45,706 bases of DNA from Gemella sanguinis ATCC 700632 (GCF_000701685.1 NZ_JNJO01000012.1:1-45706), one strand, 5' to 3'. Shown: positions 33,811-43,218, counted from the first letter of the stretch. The notes: generated from the letters alone by a model not told the origin. Program-made: numbers and translations.

Positions 33811-34519
33811 CTTTGATTGTTAATGTATAGTATTTATAATTTATATATATTTTTACATATTCAAAAACCTTACCGTCTGCAAAATATGTGAATCTATCAA
33901 ATTCGAAGCAAGGTTCATTGTCTTTAGCTACATATTTAGCAACTTTTTTCGGTGTATCTAACGTTACTTTCATTGTTTTTTTAGATTTTTCTTTATGTAT
34001 GTCTATGCGATATTTTTTTCTAATCATAGTTGCTAATTCTTTAAAGTTATCTAAGTCGTCTGTATTTATGTCTGGTAAGTATTTTAACGGTATGTAGTTA
34101 GTTTGATGTGCCCAAACTACATTTCCAATATATTTTACACGAACTACTTTTAGTAGTTTTTGATTTTTGATTTTTAATTTGTCACAAAGTTCTTTATCTT
34201 GGATTATTTCCGCAGAAATAACTTTTGAGTGTTCATAAACTGACTCTTTAAAGTATTTATGAAAATTATTGTTTTCTGTGACATAAACTTTTTTATTAAC
34301 TAATGTTTTATTAACGAAGCTACCTTTCCCTTGAACTCTGAAAATATATCCAGTAGTTTCTAGTTCGTTTAAGACACGAACAGCAGTAGTGCTACTAACG
34401 TTATAAATTTCTTTTATTTCACGTTCTGTATAAAGTTGTTCTCCCTCTTTAAACATTCCTGATTGTATCTTTAAGATGATATCATCAATAATCTTTTCGT
34501 ATTTTTTCAAAAATGGCAC
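33806..34519 (-). CDS. GntR/UTRA-family regulator, probable sialic-acid repressor
   Basis: The 237-residue protein has an N-terminal winged helix (about 10-75: [47 protein letters not shown] region) and a UTRA ligand domain to the end. It is placed between nanE and nanK. The motif TTAATGTGTTAA occurs before its own gene, before nanE and before nanA, which fits autorepression and control of the cluster. This is a HutC/UTRA-type regulator, not the RpiR-type NanR of staphylococci. The effector is likely a ManNAc or GlcNAc phosphate (inference). Confidence 0.85.
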   Translation of the reverse strand: MPFLKKYEKIIDDIILKIQSGMFKEGEQLYTEREIKEIYNVSSTTAVRVLNELETTGYIFRVQGKGSFVNKTLVNKKVYVTENNNFHKYFKESVYEHSKVISAEIIQDKELCDKLKIKNQKLLKVVRVKYIGNVVWAHQTNYIPLKYLPDINTDDLDNFKELATMIRKKYRIDIHKEKSKKTMKVTLDTPKKVAKYVAKDNEPCFEFDRFTYFADGKVFEYVKIYINYKYYTLTIKD

Positions 34520-34561
34520 CTCCGTCTCAGTGTTATGAAGTAAAATATTATTTGATTATAA

Positions 34562-34575
34562 ATTTAATGTGTTAA
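34562..34575 (-). promoter_or_regulatory. Predicted GntR operator, regulator copy
   Basis: ATTTAATGTGTTAA about 45 bp before the regulator start, in the gap to nanK. Core TTAA-TGTG-TTAA. Confidence 0.7.
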
Positions 34576-34641
34576 CTTATTTTTATATTATCACTTAAAG
34601 TATTGTTTGTAAAGTTAAAACTGAAGAATTTATATAAAAAG

Positions 34642-34670
34642 AAAAAAAGAACCGCAAAAGCGATTCTTTT
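34642..34670 (-). terminator. Terminator of nanK
   Basis: AAAAGAACCGC and GCGATTCTTTT around AAAA, with one G-U pair and a T run on the reverse strand. Confidence 0.8.
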
Positions 34671-34680
34671 AGGTTTTATA

Positions 34681-35544
34681 TTATTTTTTTACGAATGGAC
34701 TAATCGCTCCGTAAAGCGCAGCATCATTACCTAATTCAGCCGCTAGGAACTTAGTTTTGTTAATTTTAATTGGGTGAAGTTCACGAACTTTTGCTTCTAA
34801 TTTGTTTAATAAATAATCTCCTTGTGCAGATACAGCTCCACCAATAATTATGTATTTAGGATCTAAAATACATAATAGATTAACTATACCGCGAGCAACT
34901 TCGTATAACCATTCATCAAGTACTTTAAGTGCAGTAGAGTCATCGCGTTTACAAAGATCAAAGAATTCAATAACGCTTAAACCTTCGTACATTTCATTTT
35001 TAATTTTACGATCTAGTGCTATAGTAGATGCACGTTGTTCATATGTAGTGTCAGTATCCGTGTCATAAACAGATTGTCCGATTTCTCCTACACTGAAGTT
35101 TGAACCAAATGGTAAGCTAGTTAAGTAATAAGCTCCTCCAATACCAGTTCCTAAAGCCATGCAGAATACTTCATCAAGACCTTTAGCTCCACCTAACCAT
35201 TGTTCCCCAAGTAACGCACAGTTAACATCATTATCAGCGTAAACATCAATACCTAGACGGTCTCCAAAATCTTTTTTAAAGTTTGTCCCTAAATAATTTT
35301 TAATAGTTGGAGCAGAACGGATAACTTCCATATTTACATTATCGATTACTCCAGCTGCAGAAATACCTGCGGCAGTAAAGTTATAGCTTTCGCGAATTTT
35401 GCTAGCGATTCTAAACATTTCATCTGTGATTTTCGTTGTTACATTGTCTGGTGTTTTACAAGTTTCATAGTGAACAATTTTATAGTTATTATCAATAACT
35501 GCAAATTTGATACTAGTACCACCGATATCTATTCCTAAAAACAT
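34681..35544 (-). CDS. nanK: ROK-family sugar kinase, probable N-acetylmannosamine kinase
   Basis: ATG 35544 (MFLGIDIGGTSIKFAV) is preferred to the ATG two codons earlier, because AAGGTAGG then has proper spacing. The 287-residue protein has the ROK phosphate motif DIGGTSIK, the catalytic loop DNDVNCALLGE and the GTGIGGAYYL turn. It lacks the usual full ROK zinc cluster (CxCGxxGC) as far as I can see, as some NanK proteins do. Its place among nan genes points to ManNAc rather than glucose. Confidence 0.85.
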   Translation of the reverse strand: MFLGIDIGGTSIKFAVIDNNYKIVHYETCKTPDNVTTKITDEMFRIASKIRESYNFTAAGISAAGVIDNVNMEVIRSAPTIKNYLGTNFKKDFGDRLGIDVYADNDVNCALLGEQWLGGAKGLDEVFCMALGTGIGGAYYLTSLPFGSNFSVGEIGQSVYDTDTDTTYEQRASTIALDRKIKNEMYEGLSVIEFFDLCKRDDSTALKVLDEWLYEVARGIVNLLCILDPKYIIIGGAVSAQGDYLLNKLEAKVRELHPIKINKTKFLAAELGNDAALYGAISPFVKK

Positions 35545-35782
35545 ATACATACCTACCTTATTATTTTATTAAATTCATAAATTGGATAAAATCACCAACT
35601 TATGAAGATGCTGTCAACGTTATGTTATCATAAAAGAGTATTTTTGAAAATAGTTTGTAAGAAATTTCTTATAATATTTTTTGAATAAGGTTTTATAACT
35701 TTATTATTAATGTTATAAGTTATATGTTATAATGATTTGGTAAGAAATAGTTGAGTAATAAAAAATTATATAGGAGAGCGGA

Positions 35783-36730
35783 ATGGATAAAATAGTATTT
35801 TTAGAGCCGGTATTTTGCGAAAGAATTTGGGGTGGAAGAAACTTAGAAAGTTTTAACTTTGATATACCTGAAGGAAATATAGGAGAAGCGTGGGTTGTTG
35901 CGGCTCATGATAATGGTAGTTCAAAAATAGTTAACGGAGAACTAGCAGGCTTAACATTAAAAGAAGCTTACGCTAAAAATCCACAACTATTTACAGAGAA
36001 AAAATATGATAAATATCCGTTGCTAATTAAAATTTTAGATGCAAGTGATAATTTATCGGTACAAGTTCATCCAGAAGATGATTACGCACGCGTAAATGAA
36101 AATGGCGAGCTAGGTAAGACAGAATGTTGGTACGTTCTAGACGCTAAAGAAGATTCAAAACTTATATATGGGCATACCGCTAAAACAAAAGAAGAGTTTG
36201 ATGCGGCTATTGATAATGAAGAGTGGGATAAGCTTTTTGTAGAAGAAGGAGTAAAAAAAGGTGATTTCTTCTATATTCCAGCAGGAACTCTACACGCTAT
36301 TGGAGAAGGCATATTAATATATGAAGTACAACAAAACTCTGATACAACTTACAGAGTATACGACTACGATCGTGTAGACAAAGATGGTAATAAACGCGAA
36401 TTACACATTGAAAAAACTAAAGATGTAACAAAAGTTCCATTTGAAAAAGCAGCTACGACTAGAGAAGTAGAAAACAAAGAAGGAGCTACTATCACACACT
36501 TAGCTAATGAAAAATATTTCGCCGTGTATAAGGTAGATGTCTCAGGAAAAGTAACATTAGAGAAAAACAAAACAGGAAACTTATTTACTGTACTAGAAGG
36601 TAGTGGAGTCGTAAGAGTAGGAGGAGATAGTTTTGATGTTAAAAAAGGAGATAGTTTTATCTTAACAACAGCTTGCGATACTTTTGAGTTAGAAGGTGCA
36701 ATGTTCTTAATAGGAAGCTACGATAAATAA
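35783..36730 (+). CDS. manA: Mannose-6-phosphate isomerase, class I
   Basis: The 315-residue short Firmicute ManA shows FCERIWGGRNL at the start, zinc ligands QVHPEDDYA and E-x-x-Y (GKTECWYVLDAKE), and the late His in IPAGTLHAIGEGILIYEVQQNSDTTYRVYDYDR. It converts mannose-6-P and fructose-6-P. It is divergent from nanK and upstream of nanA. It is not a classical sialic-acid gene, but its product feeds the same fructose-6-P pool. ATG 35783 has AGGAGAG upstream. Confidence 0.93.
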   Translation: MDKIVFLEPVFCERIWGGRNLESFNFDIPEGNIGEAWVVAAHDNGSSKIVNGELAGLTLKEAYAKNPQLFTEKKYDKYPLLIKILDASDNLSVQVHPEDDYARVNENGELGKTECWYVLDAKEDSKLIYGHTAKTKEEFDAAIDNEEWDKLFVEEGVKKGDFFYIPAGTLHAIGEGILIYEVQQNSDTTYRVYDYDRVDKDGNKRELHIEKTKDVTKVPFEKAATTREVENKEGATITHLANEKYFAVYKVDVSGKVTLEKNKTGNLFTVLEGSGVVRVGGDSFDVKKGDSFILTTACDTFELEGAMFLIGSYDK

Positions 36731-36752
36731 TTACACAATAAATTAAAAATAT

Positions 36753-36802
36753 AAGAAATTCAAAAACTAGAATTAACTATAGTTTTTGAGTTTCTTTTTT
36801 TG
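36753..36802 (+). terminator. Terminator of manA
   Basis: AAGAAATTCAAAAACTA and its near-complement ending TAGTTTTTGAGTTTCTT, then a T run. Confidence 0.8.
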
Positions 36803-36813
36803 TTTTTAAAATA

Positions 36814-36826
36814 CATAATGTGTTAA
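36814..36826 (+). promoter_or_regulatory. Predicted GntR operator, distal nanA copy
   Basis: CATAATGTGTTAA, followed by AT, matches the core TGTG-TTAA half fully and the left arm partly. It lies 230 bp before nanA, where a second bound site could loop to the proximal one. Confidence 0.5.
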
Positions 36827-36956
36827 ATAAATAATAGTTATCTATACAAGTGAACTTAAAATTTTTTTGTTGTTTTCTCAAGCCGAACACAAGGAAACCT
36901 TTACACATCAACGTTTATAGACGCTAAAATATTTTGTATAATTTAAGCGTTTTCTA

Positions 36957-36985
36957 TTGACAAAACAAAGAAAACGTTTTAAAAT
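36957..36985 (+). promoter_or_regulatory. nanA promoter overlapping cre-like sequence
   Basis: TTGACA (36957-36962), 17-base spacer, TAAAAT (36980-36985). The spacer contains AAGAAAACGTTTTA, a near match to CcpA cre sites (TGWNANCGNTNWCA style). A second cre-like TTAAGCGTTTTCT lies just upstream (36943-36955). Catabolite control is inferred. Confidence 0.7.
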
Positions 36986-36999
36986 GAAAGTGTATTAAA

Positions 37000-37015
37000 A
37001 TTTAATGTGTTAAAT
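37000..37015 (+). promoter_or_regulatory. Predicted GntR operator, nanA copy
   Basis: ATTTAA-TGTG-TTAAAT, perfect 6-base arms, beginning 15 bp downstream of the -10 box, a classic roadblock position. Confidence 0.75.
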
Positions 37016-37042
37016 TATTTTTAAATAACGGAGGACAAAAAA

Positions 37043-37921
37043 ATGAAAGATTTAAAAGGTATTTATTCAGCATTACTTATTCCTTTTGATGAAAAAGGTG
37101 AAGTAAAAGAAGAGGGATTACGCCAAGTAATTGAACACAATCTTAATGTTTGTGGAGTTGACGGTTTATACGTTAACGGAAGTAGTGGGGAAAACTTCCT
37201 ACTAAACACAGCACAAAAAAAACAAATTTTTAAATTTGTTAAAGAAGTAGTTGGCGATAGAGCAAAACTTATTGCACAAGTAGGTTCTTTAGACTTAAAT
37301 GAAGCGGTAGAATTAGCAAAATACGCAACTGAATTAGGGTATGATTCATTATCTGCAGTTACACCATTCTACTATCCTTTATCATTTAAAGAAATCAAAG
37401 ATTACTACGAAACAATTATTAACGCAACTGATAACAGTATGATTCTTTACTACATTCCAACTTTAACTGGGGTAAAAATCAGCTTAGAACAATTCTCTGA
37501 ATTACTAGATAATGAAAAAGTTATCGGTGTTAAATACACTGCGGCAGACTTCTATCAATTAGAAAGATTCAGAAGAAGATTCCCAGATAAATTAATTTGG
37601 TCTGGATTTGATGAAATGTTAGTTCAAGCTGCTATATCTGGAGTAGATGGAGCTATCGGTTCTACATATAACGTTAATGGTAAAACAAGTAAAAAAATCT
37701 TTGAACTTGCTAAAGAAGGTAAAGTAGAAGAAGCATACGAATTACAACACAAAGCAAATGATGTAATTGAAAAAGTATTAGAACTTGGTTTATACCAAAC
37801 ATTAAAAGAAATCTTAAAAGTAAAAGGTATAGATGCAGGATATTGTAAAAAACCTATGAAAGTTTTTGATCCTGAGAAATTACCAGAAGTAGAAAAATTA
37901 GTTAAAGACTATAATCTTTAA
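37043..37921 (+). CDS. nanA: N-acetylneuraminate lyase
   Basis: This 292-residue TIM-barrel of the DHDPS/NAL family has the carboxylate-binding GSSGE at 46-50, Tyr137 in [10 protein letters not shown] and the Schiff-base lysine K164 in [10 protein letters not shown]. It splits sialic acid to ManNAc and pyruvate. The TLTG segment and the nan context distinguish it from DapA. First gene of the nanA-transporter transcript; GGAGG precedes ATG 37043. Confidence 0.95.
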   Translation: MKDLKGIYSALLIPFDEKGEVKEEGLRQVIEHNLNVCGVDGLYVNGSSGENFLLNTAQKKQIFKFVKEVVGDRAKLIAQVGSLDLNEAVELAKYATELGYDSLSAVTPFYYPLSFKEIKDYYETIINATDNSMILYYIPTLTGVKISLEQFSELLDNEKVIGVKYTAADFYQLERFRRRFPDKLIWSGFDEMLVQAAISGVDGAIGSTYNVNGKTSKKIFELAKEGKVEEAYELQHKANDVIEKVLELGLYQTLKEILKVKGIDAGYCKKPMKVFDPEKLPEVEKLVKDYNL

Positions 37922-38011
37922 TAAAAATTAGGGAAAAGGAAGAATGAAGACAAATAGTCGATTTGACTAAAAGCCACATTATAAAAAATTAATAAGTAGG
38001 AGGGATGTACC

Positions 38012-39565
38012 ATGGATAAAATAGGATTTGGTACGCTTAACAGTATAGTATTAGCAGTTTATCTAATAGCTATGCTAGCGATAGGGGTGTATTTCACTAA
38101 AAAAGCGGGTGAAAGCACGGATGAATTCTTTAAAGCCGGAGGAAATATTCCATCTTGGGCAGTAGGATTCTCAATTTACGCAACAACATTATCTGCCATT
38201 ACATTTATGGCAACACCGGAAAAAGCATTTAACGGGGATTGGACATATGCGGCTGGGAACTTCTCAATTATCGCGATTATTCCGATATTGATTCACTACT
38301 ATGTTCCATTCTTTAGAAAATTAAATGTAACAACAGCATATGAATATTTAGAAGAACGTTTTAATCCTAGTGTACGTGTAGTAGGAAGTGTGTTATTCTC
38401 GCTATTCCATATTGGACGTGTAGCTATCGTTATTTACTTACCAACAGTTGCTATTACATCAGTATCGACACTTAACCCATTCTTAGTGTGTGCGGTTATC
38501 GGATTACTTTGCGTAGTCTACTCATTCTTAGGAGGGGTAGAAGGAGTTATTTGGACAGACGTTATCCAAGGTATTATTTTACTTGGAGGAGCTGTTTTAG
38601 TAATTATCTTAGGGGCATACCACGTAGGTGGATTTGGACACATTACTCAAGATGCTTTAGCAAATGGTAAAATTGTAACTGCTGAGAAATTTAATTGGTC
38701 ATTAACTGCATCTACTATTCCAATCATCTTCATTGGATCAGTATTTAACAGTTTACAACAATATACAGCTTCTCAAGACGTAGTTCAACGTTATAGTACT
38801 ACTGAATCAGTTAAAGAAACTAATAAATCACTTTGGACTAACGGATTATTAGCATTCATTTCTATTCCAATTTTCTATGGAATGGGAACAGTTCTTTACA
38901 GCTTCTACAAAGGTAGCCACGCTGTAACTAAATTACCAGACTTCATGAACGCTGAAGTAGTAGGTAAAGCAGCTAACACAACAGCTTTAGTACCTTACTT
39001 CATCTTAACAGCATTACCAGCTGGTATCGCAGGATTAGTTATCGCAGCTATTTTAGCAGCTGCTCAATCAACTATCGCATCAAGCTTAAACTCAATTTCT
39101 GCTTGTATCACAGTTGATATTAAACAACGTTTCTTCGGATTAAGTAAAGATGCTAAACAAGACGTTCTATTAGCTCGTGTTATCATTATTGTAGCAGGGG
39201 TACTTGGAACAATTGCAGCATTATACTTTGTTAACACTAACCAAAAAGAAACTTGGGATTTATTCCTTAAATATATCGGACTTCTAGGAGTGCCTTTAGC
39301 TGGTACATTTGCACTTGGTATCTTTACTAAACGTGCAAATGGAGCTGGAGCATTATTAGGATTATTAGTAGCAGGTGTTGTATGTTGGTATATCCAAGAC
39401 TACACAACTTATGCTAAACAAAGTCCATTTATCTTCTCAGGATTCTCATTCTTAAGTGCATTAGTATTCGGTTATATCTGTAGTTTCTTCTTCAGATCTA
39501 CAAAAAATATCACAGGTCTAACTATCTATACAAAAGATCAAGAATATGTAAAAGAAGCAAAATAA
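38012..39565 (+). CDS. nanT: Sodium:solute symporter, probable sialic-acid transporter
   Basis: This 517-residue protein has about 13 membrane segments of the SSS family. It opens SIVLAVYLIAMLAIGVYF and has the family-typical KAGGNIPSWAVGFSIYATTLSAITFMATP, plus AAILAAAQSTIASSLNS around residues 345-365, where the sodium site lies. Gram-positive nan clusters such as that of Staphylococcus aureus use an SSS-type NanT, and the gene directly follows nanA. GGAGGG precedes ATG 38012. Confidence 0.88.
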   Translation: MDKIGFGTLNSIVLAVYLIAMLAIGVYFTKKAGESTDEFFKAGGNIPSWAVGFSIYATTLSAITFMATPEKAFNGDWTYAAGNFSIIAIIPILIHYYVPFFRKLNVTTAYEYLEERFNPSVRVVGSVLFSLFHIGRVAIVIYLPTVAITSVSTLNPFLVCAVIGLLCVVYSFLGGVEGVIWTDVIQGIILLGGAVLVIILGAYHVGGFGHITQDALANGKIVTAEKFNWSLTASTIPIIFIGSVFNSLQQYTASQDVVQRYSTTESVKETNKSLWTNGLLAFISIPIFYGMGTVLYSFYKGSHAVTKLPDFMNAEVVGKAANTTALVPYFILTALPAGIAGLVIAAILAAAQSTIASSLNSISACITVDIKQRFFGLSKDAKQDVLLARVIIIVAGVLGTIAALYFVNTNQKETWDLFLKYIGLLGVPLAGTFALGIFTKRANGAGALLGLLVAGVVCWYIQDYTTYAKQSPFIFSGFSFLSALVFGYICSFFFRSTKNITGLTIYTKDQEYVKEAK

Positions 39566-39582
39566 AGTTAAACAACAAAAGA

Positions 39583-39620
39583 AGAGTAGAGTTACTAATT
39601 TGTAACTTTACTCTTTTTTT
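39583..39620 (+). terminator. Terminator of nanA-nanT
   Basis: AGAGTAGAGTTAC and GTAACTTTACTCT around TAATTT, followed by TTTTTTT. Confidence 0.88.
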
Positions 39621-40032
39621 TCGATTTTTAAATAGATGTATATACATGCTCAAGGTAAGGTTAATTTAGGGTGATTTTATAGTTGAAGAATTTATTGAAT
39701 GTATTAGAGACGTTAAATCTATTTTATTTATATTTTAAGTGAGTGATTTATGATGAAGGTCGATGATTTCGTTCATTATCAGGATTAATATAGTATAATA
39801 ATTTAGGTATAAATATTGATAATGACTAGAGAGTTGGTGGTATAAATAAAAGAATAGCGAGAGCGTTCATTAGATTATATTGCTGTATTTATTATATTAT
39901 AATGAAACGCCATTTATAGTTAGGGTAGTAGATGAGGTTGAAAATAGTCTACATAAAAATGACATGTAGATGTATTTTCCAATAAAAGTAAGTATATTTG
40001 ATTAAAAATAAAAACCAAGAAAGGATGTAACT
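39621..40032. other. Gene-free region before the LPKTG protein
   Basis: About 410 bp without a convincing ORF. It is A/T-rich with several possible -10 boxes (e.g. TAGTATAATAAT near 39789). No repeat or operator is clear. AAGAAAGGATG before the next start is its ribosome site. Confidence 0.5.
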
Positions 40033-41280
40033 ATGAAAGTTAATAAGAAAAAGTTATTTTTAACAGTGTTAATGGCAAGTAGTTTATTTACTAGTCAACA
40101 AGCGTTAGCAAATGATACATCTCAAAAAAATATTGAAGCTAAGCTAAACAGCGCGCAGTGGAAAGGGCTAAAACCTTCTAGAGCTGGTGGAGATAATATT
40201 GCGTTTGTAGATAAAGCATCGTTGAATAGTGATGAAGTAAAAGAAATTAAAACACTAGGTGAGAATGAAAAAGTAGATGGATGTACAGTTTATAAGTTAG
40301 TCTACGAAAAAAACTCGGTAGGAACTACTAACAGTACTAAAGAAAAAATTCAAAAAATCTTACCTAAAACAGGAGATGTTATTGGGTGGGGACACCTAGT
40401 GGGTGCTGGTATATTAGCTGGTTTAGCATTTTTCCTAATTAAAAATAAAAAAGGACGTAAATTCCTAGTTATCGCTTTAATCGGAGGGGGATCACTAGTT
40501 TATGCAATGCAAGATACAGGCGCATATTCAGGAACTGAAATAAAAGAAACTACTTTTATAGCGAGCGATCAAGAGTTAAAAACACCCGAGATAGACGGTT
40601 ATCATTTTGTAGGTGTAATAAAATTAGAAGATGCATGTGTATTTAATACTTCATCAGATGAGACGCCTGCTGATAATCAGAAAGAAGAAAAACCAAAAAC
40701 AGAAAAACCTGATAATAAAAAAGAAGAGCAGCCAAAAACAGAAAAACCTAATAATAAAAAAGAAGAGCAGCCAAAAACAGAAAAACCTGACAACAAAAAA
40801 GAAGAAAAACCAAAATCAGATAATCCTAAAACAAATAAAGAAGAACAGACAGTTAAACCCGCTGAAATACAGTTTAACTTCACAAAAGCTTACCATGGTA
40901 GAACACTAAAAGCAGGTCAATTCAAGTTTGAAATGCGTGATAGTAGTGGCAAAGTAGTTCAAACCGCAACTAACGATGAAAAAGGAAATATCTTATTCCA
41001 ATCAATTAAGTTTAAAGATAATGAAGTAGGGACACATACGTATACTATAAGTGAAGTAAAAGGGACTGAAGAAAATACAGAATACGACAAAATGGTATCA
41101 ACAGTAACTGTTACAGTAACTAAATCTGATGATAAGCTGGTCGCAAAAATAACGAAGATTGTTTCAGCTAATGGAATAGACGGAAAACATAAGTCTACGA
41201 ATGGACAAGCAGATACAGAGTTTAATAACAGTTATATTGAACCTATCACAGTAGCGCCATCAGATCATTTAGATGATTAA
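40033..41280 (+). CDS. Surface protein with internal LPKTG signal and C-terminal pilin-type isopeptide domain
   Basis: The 415-residue protein starts with a signal peptide (1-26, ends QQALA). A short domain is followed by LPKTG at 110-114, a membrane segment (about 117-136), KNKKGRK, a second membrane segment (about 144-160), an outside stretch and Lys/Glu/Pro repeats of 13 residues (about 216-266). It ends with a streptococcal pilin FctA-type domain (about 276-402: FNFTKAYHGRTLKAGQFKFE, FNNSY). That domain has the expected Lys285, Glu300 and Asn398/399 for an internal isopeptide bond. A sorting signal normally ends the protein; here 300 residues follow. Confidence 0.8.
   Translation: MKVNKKKLFLTVLMASSLFTSQQALANDTSQKNIEAKLNSAQWKGLKPSRAGGDNIAFVDKASLNSDEVKEIKTLGENEKVDGCTVYKLVYEKNSVGTTNSTKEKIQKILPKTGDVIGWGHLVGAGILAGLAFFLIKNKKGRKFLVIALIGGGSLVYAMQDTGAYSGTEIKETTFIASDQELKTPEIDGYHFVGVIKLEDACVFNTSSDETPADNQKEEKPKTEKPDNKKEEQPKTEKPNNKKEEQPKTEKPDNKKEEKPKSDNPKTNKEEQTVKPAEIQFNFTKAYHGRTLKAGQFKFEMRDSSGKVVQTATNDEKGNILFQSIKFKDNEVGTHTYTISEVKGTEENTEYDKMVSTVTVTVTKSDDKLVAKITKIVSANGIDGKHKSTNGQADTEFNNSYIEPITVAPSDHLDD
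40684..40815 (+). repeat. Tandem 39-bp repeats encoding the Lys/Glu/Pro linker
   Basis: About three near-identical units around CAGCCAAAAACAGAAAAACC encode K-K-E-E-Q-P-K-T-E-K-P-(D/N)-N. Such in-frame repeats often vary in copy number between strains and usually span the cell wall. Confidence 0.8.
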
Positions 41281-41307
41281 TTATAAGTATAAGTTCTCGG
41301 TAATATA

Positions 41308-41341
41308 AAAAAGAGTTACAAAAAAATGTAACTCTTTTTTG
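41308..41341. terminator. Bidirectional terminator
   Basis: AAAAAAGAGTTAC and GTAACTCTTTTTT, perfect, between converging genes. Confidence 0.92.
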
Positions 41342-41347
41342 TTTATA

Positions 41348-41941
41348 TTATTTAATTTTACTAATCTCTTCTTCAAGAGCGCTCTCTGTTAAAGCACCAG
41401 AGATTTGGTTTGAGATAGTTCCATCAGAATTGATAAAAATATGTGTTGGGAATGAACGAATAGTGTAGTTTACTAAGAATCTATCGTTCACATCGAAAAG
41501 AACAGGGTATGTAACTCCAAGTTCTTTTGCCTTAGCAAGGATAGTAGCTTTATCCTTATCTTGAGGACTTTGGTTTTTGAATACATCATCGCTAGGAGAT
41601 GTTATTGATAAGAAAACAACATCCTCCTTATCTTTTAATTTTTGATAAGCTTTTTCTAATTCAGGCATTTCTCTAACGCAAGGACCGCACCAAGATGCCC
41701 ATACGTTGATATATACTTTTTTACCTTTGTAGTCGCTAAGTTTAACTGTGTTACCGTCTTTATCCATAGCGCTAAAGTCAAAGGCTTGTCTAGTTTTTTT
41801 CTCTTCAGTAGAACTTGAAGAGCTAGAACTTGAAGAACTAGAGTTATTTTGTTCGCTAGAATTTGATTGAGTCTTTGAACATGCTGTTAAGACTAATGCA
41901 CCACTTAAAAGAGTGGCAGTAAGTATTGATAATTTTTTCAT
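41348..41941 (-). CDS. TlpA/ResA-like thioredoxin lipoprotein
   Basis: The 197-residue lipoprotein has the lipobox LTAC (Cys21), a poly-Ser linker (about 28-45) and a TlpA-type thioredoxin domain with active site WCGPC (Cys85, Cys88). The cis-Pro region is RSFPTHIF. It receives electrons from CcdA and reduces disulfides or methionine sulfoxide reductase outside the cell, like the Etrx proteins of pneumococci. Second gene of the ccdA operon. Confidence 0.92.
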   Translation of the reverse strand: MKKLSILTATLLSGALVLTACSKTQSNSSEQNNSSSSSSSSSSSTEEKKTRQAFDFSAMDKDGNTVKLSDYKGKKVYINVWASWCGPCVREMPELEKAYQKLKDKEDVVFLSITSPSDDVFKNQSPQDKDKATILAKAKELGVTYPVLFDVNDRFLVNYTIRSFPTHIFINSDGTISNQISGALTESALEEEISKIK

Positions 41942-41977
41942 TAATTATACCTCCAAGGTTAGTGTGAATAATTTTTA

Positions 41978-42706
41978 TTAACTAAAGTATCTTGCAATCG
42001 TAGTGAATGAACCACTTAAAATTAGAACACCGATAATTATAAGTATTATTCCAGAAATAATCTGTGTATATTTTAAAATATTAGTATTGCGTTTGAATAC
42101 TGCAAGTAGTGTAGAAGCGAAGAAAGCTACTAAAATAAATGGCAGAATAAATCCTAAACAATATACTAATACTAAAAGAATACTCATAATACCTGTATGG
42201 CTAGAAGCGTATAAGAAAACACTAGCTAAAATAGGGCCGATACAAGGTGTCCAAGAGAAACTAAAAGTGAACCCCATAAGAAATGCAAGAAACGGTGTAG
42301 TTTTATTACCTTTTCGTTTTACTTTATTTTTTGCAGAGAATTCTTGTTTTAAGAAACCGATTTTGAAAACTCCTAATTGAAGAAGCCCCATAAATACGAT
42401 AAGAACACCACTTATAATTTGTAATGTTTTTATATTTTCATTTAAGAAGACACTGATAAAACTTGTTGCAAATGCCAAAATAAAGAATGTGGCACAAATA
42501 CCTAGTACAAAGAATAGGGTATTAGTTATAGTGTTCTTTTTGTTAAACACTAATTCTCCGTTAGCATTTTCCTCTTTTTTTCCTGCGAGAATACCGATAT
42601 AAATTGGTAATATTGGTATTACACAAGGAGAAAGGAATGATAACAAGCCTTCTAAAAATAAGAGTCCCATTTTTGTAAGAGAAGCAGCACTGTTTATGTC
42701 TGTCAT
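41978..42706 (-). CDS. ccdA: Cytochrome c biogenesis-type thiol transporter CcdA
   Basis: This 242-residue protein has six membrane segments and the two redox cysteines of the family, in LSFLSPCVIPILPIYIG (Cys28) and FSWTPCIGPILASV (Cys about 155). It passes electrons from cytoplasmic thioredoxin to the exported TlpA-like protein encoded 36 bp downstream. No cytochrome c or msrAB gene is beside it. ATG 42706 has GGGAGG upstream. Confidence 0.93.
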   Translation of the reverse strand: MTDINSAASLTKMGLLFLEGLLSFLSPCVIPILPIYIGILAGKKEENANGELVFNKKNTITNTLFFVLGICATFFILAFATSFISVFLNENIKTLQIISGVLIVFMGLLQLGVFKIGFLKQEFSAKNKVKRKGNKTTPFLAFLMGFTFSFSWTPCIGPILASVFLYASSHTGIMSILLVLVYCLGFILPFILVAFFASTLLAVFKRNTNILKYTQIISGIILIIIGVLILSGSFTTIARYFS

Positions 42707-43218
42707 ATTACCTCCCGTTTATATTTAATTTTTATATTTTTAAACATTGTCAAATACTTGTATAATCAACTTTTTAAGAAAAGGACTCCACAAGTGATTC
42801 ACAAAGATAATATATAACAAAATACACTTTTTAGCAAAGAAAGTGTTTTGGAAATACGGAAACACTTTTAAAAAGTTATTATAAAGATAAGAAAATATTG
42901 TTTACAAAATTTAAAGTATATAGTTTTTCGTAAATAGAAGTTTATAAAATAGGAAAAAAAGAAGAATTTTAGCCTATAATTGTTTGATATTTATCGTTGT
43001 TTTTTTTATAATAAAAGCATAAAATTTAATCAAATGCTTTAAGGGGATAATGTTAAGTAGTTATGAGATTAGGATTCTAGAAGATACAATGTGCATAAAT
43101 ACATTTTTCGTTAATGGTTAAATTACTTAATAAATTTTTTAAAAAAACTATGAAATAAAGCTTATGTTTAACCAGGTGACATTGATTAAAGAAATTTATT
43201 TATTATTAGGAGATTTTT
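42707..43218. other. Gene-free region with overlapping CACTTT/AAAGTG hairpins
   Basis: No ORF is supported in about 510 bp. AAAGTGTTT (42840-42848) can pair either with ACACTTT to its left (about 42823-42829) or with AAACACTTT to its right (42860-42868), giving two exclusive hairpins. The remainder is A/T-rich, and AGGAG at the end is the ribosome site of the next gene. Confidence 0.5.

Noticed and set aside
40677-40883. Repeat-rich ORFs on either strand within the LPKTG protein linker
   Set aside because: Shadows of the 39-bp in-frame repeats in other frames; the signal-peptide-bearing frame explains the region.
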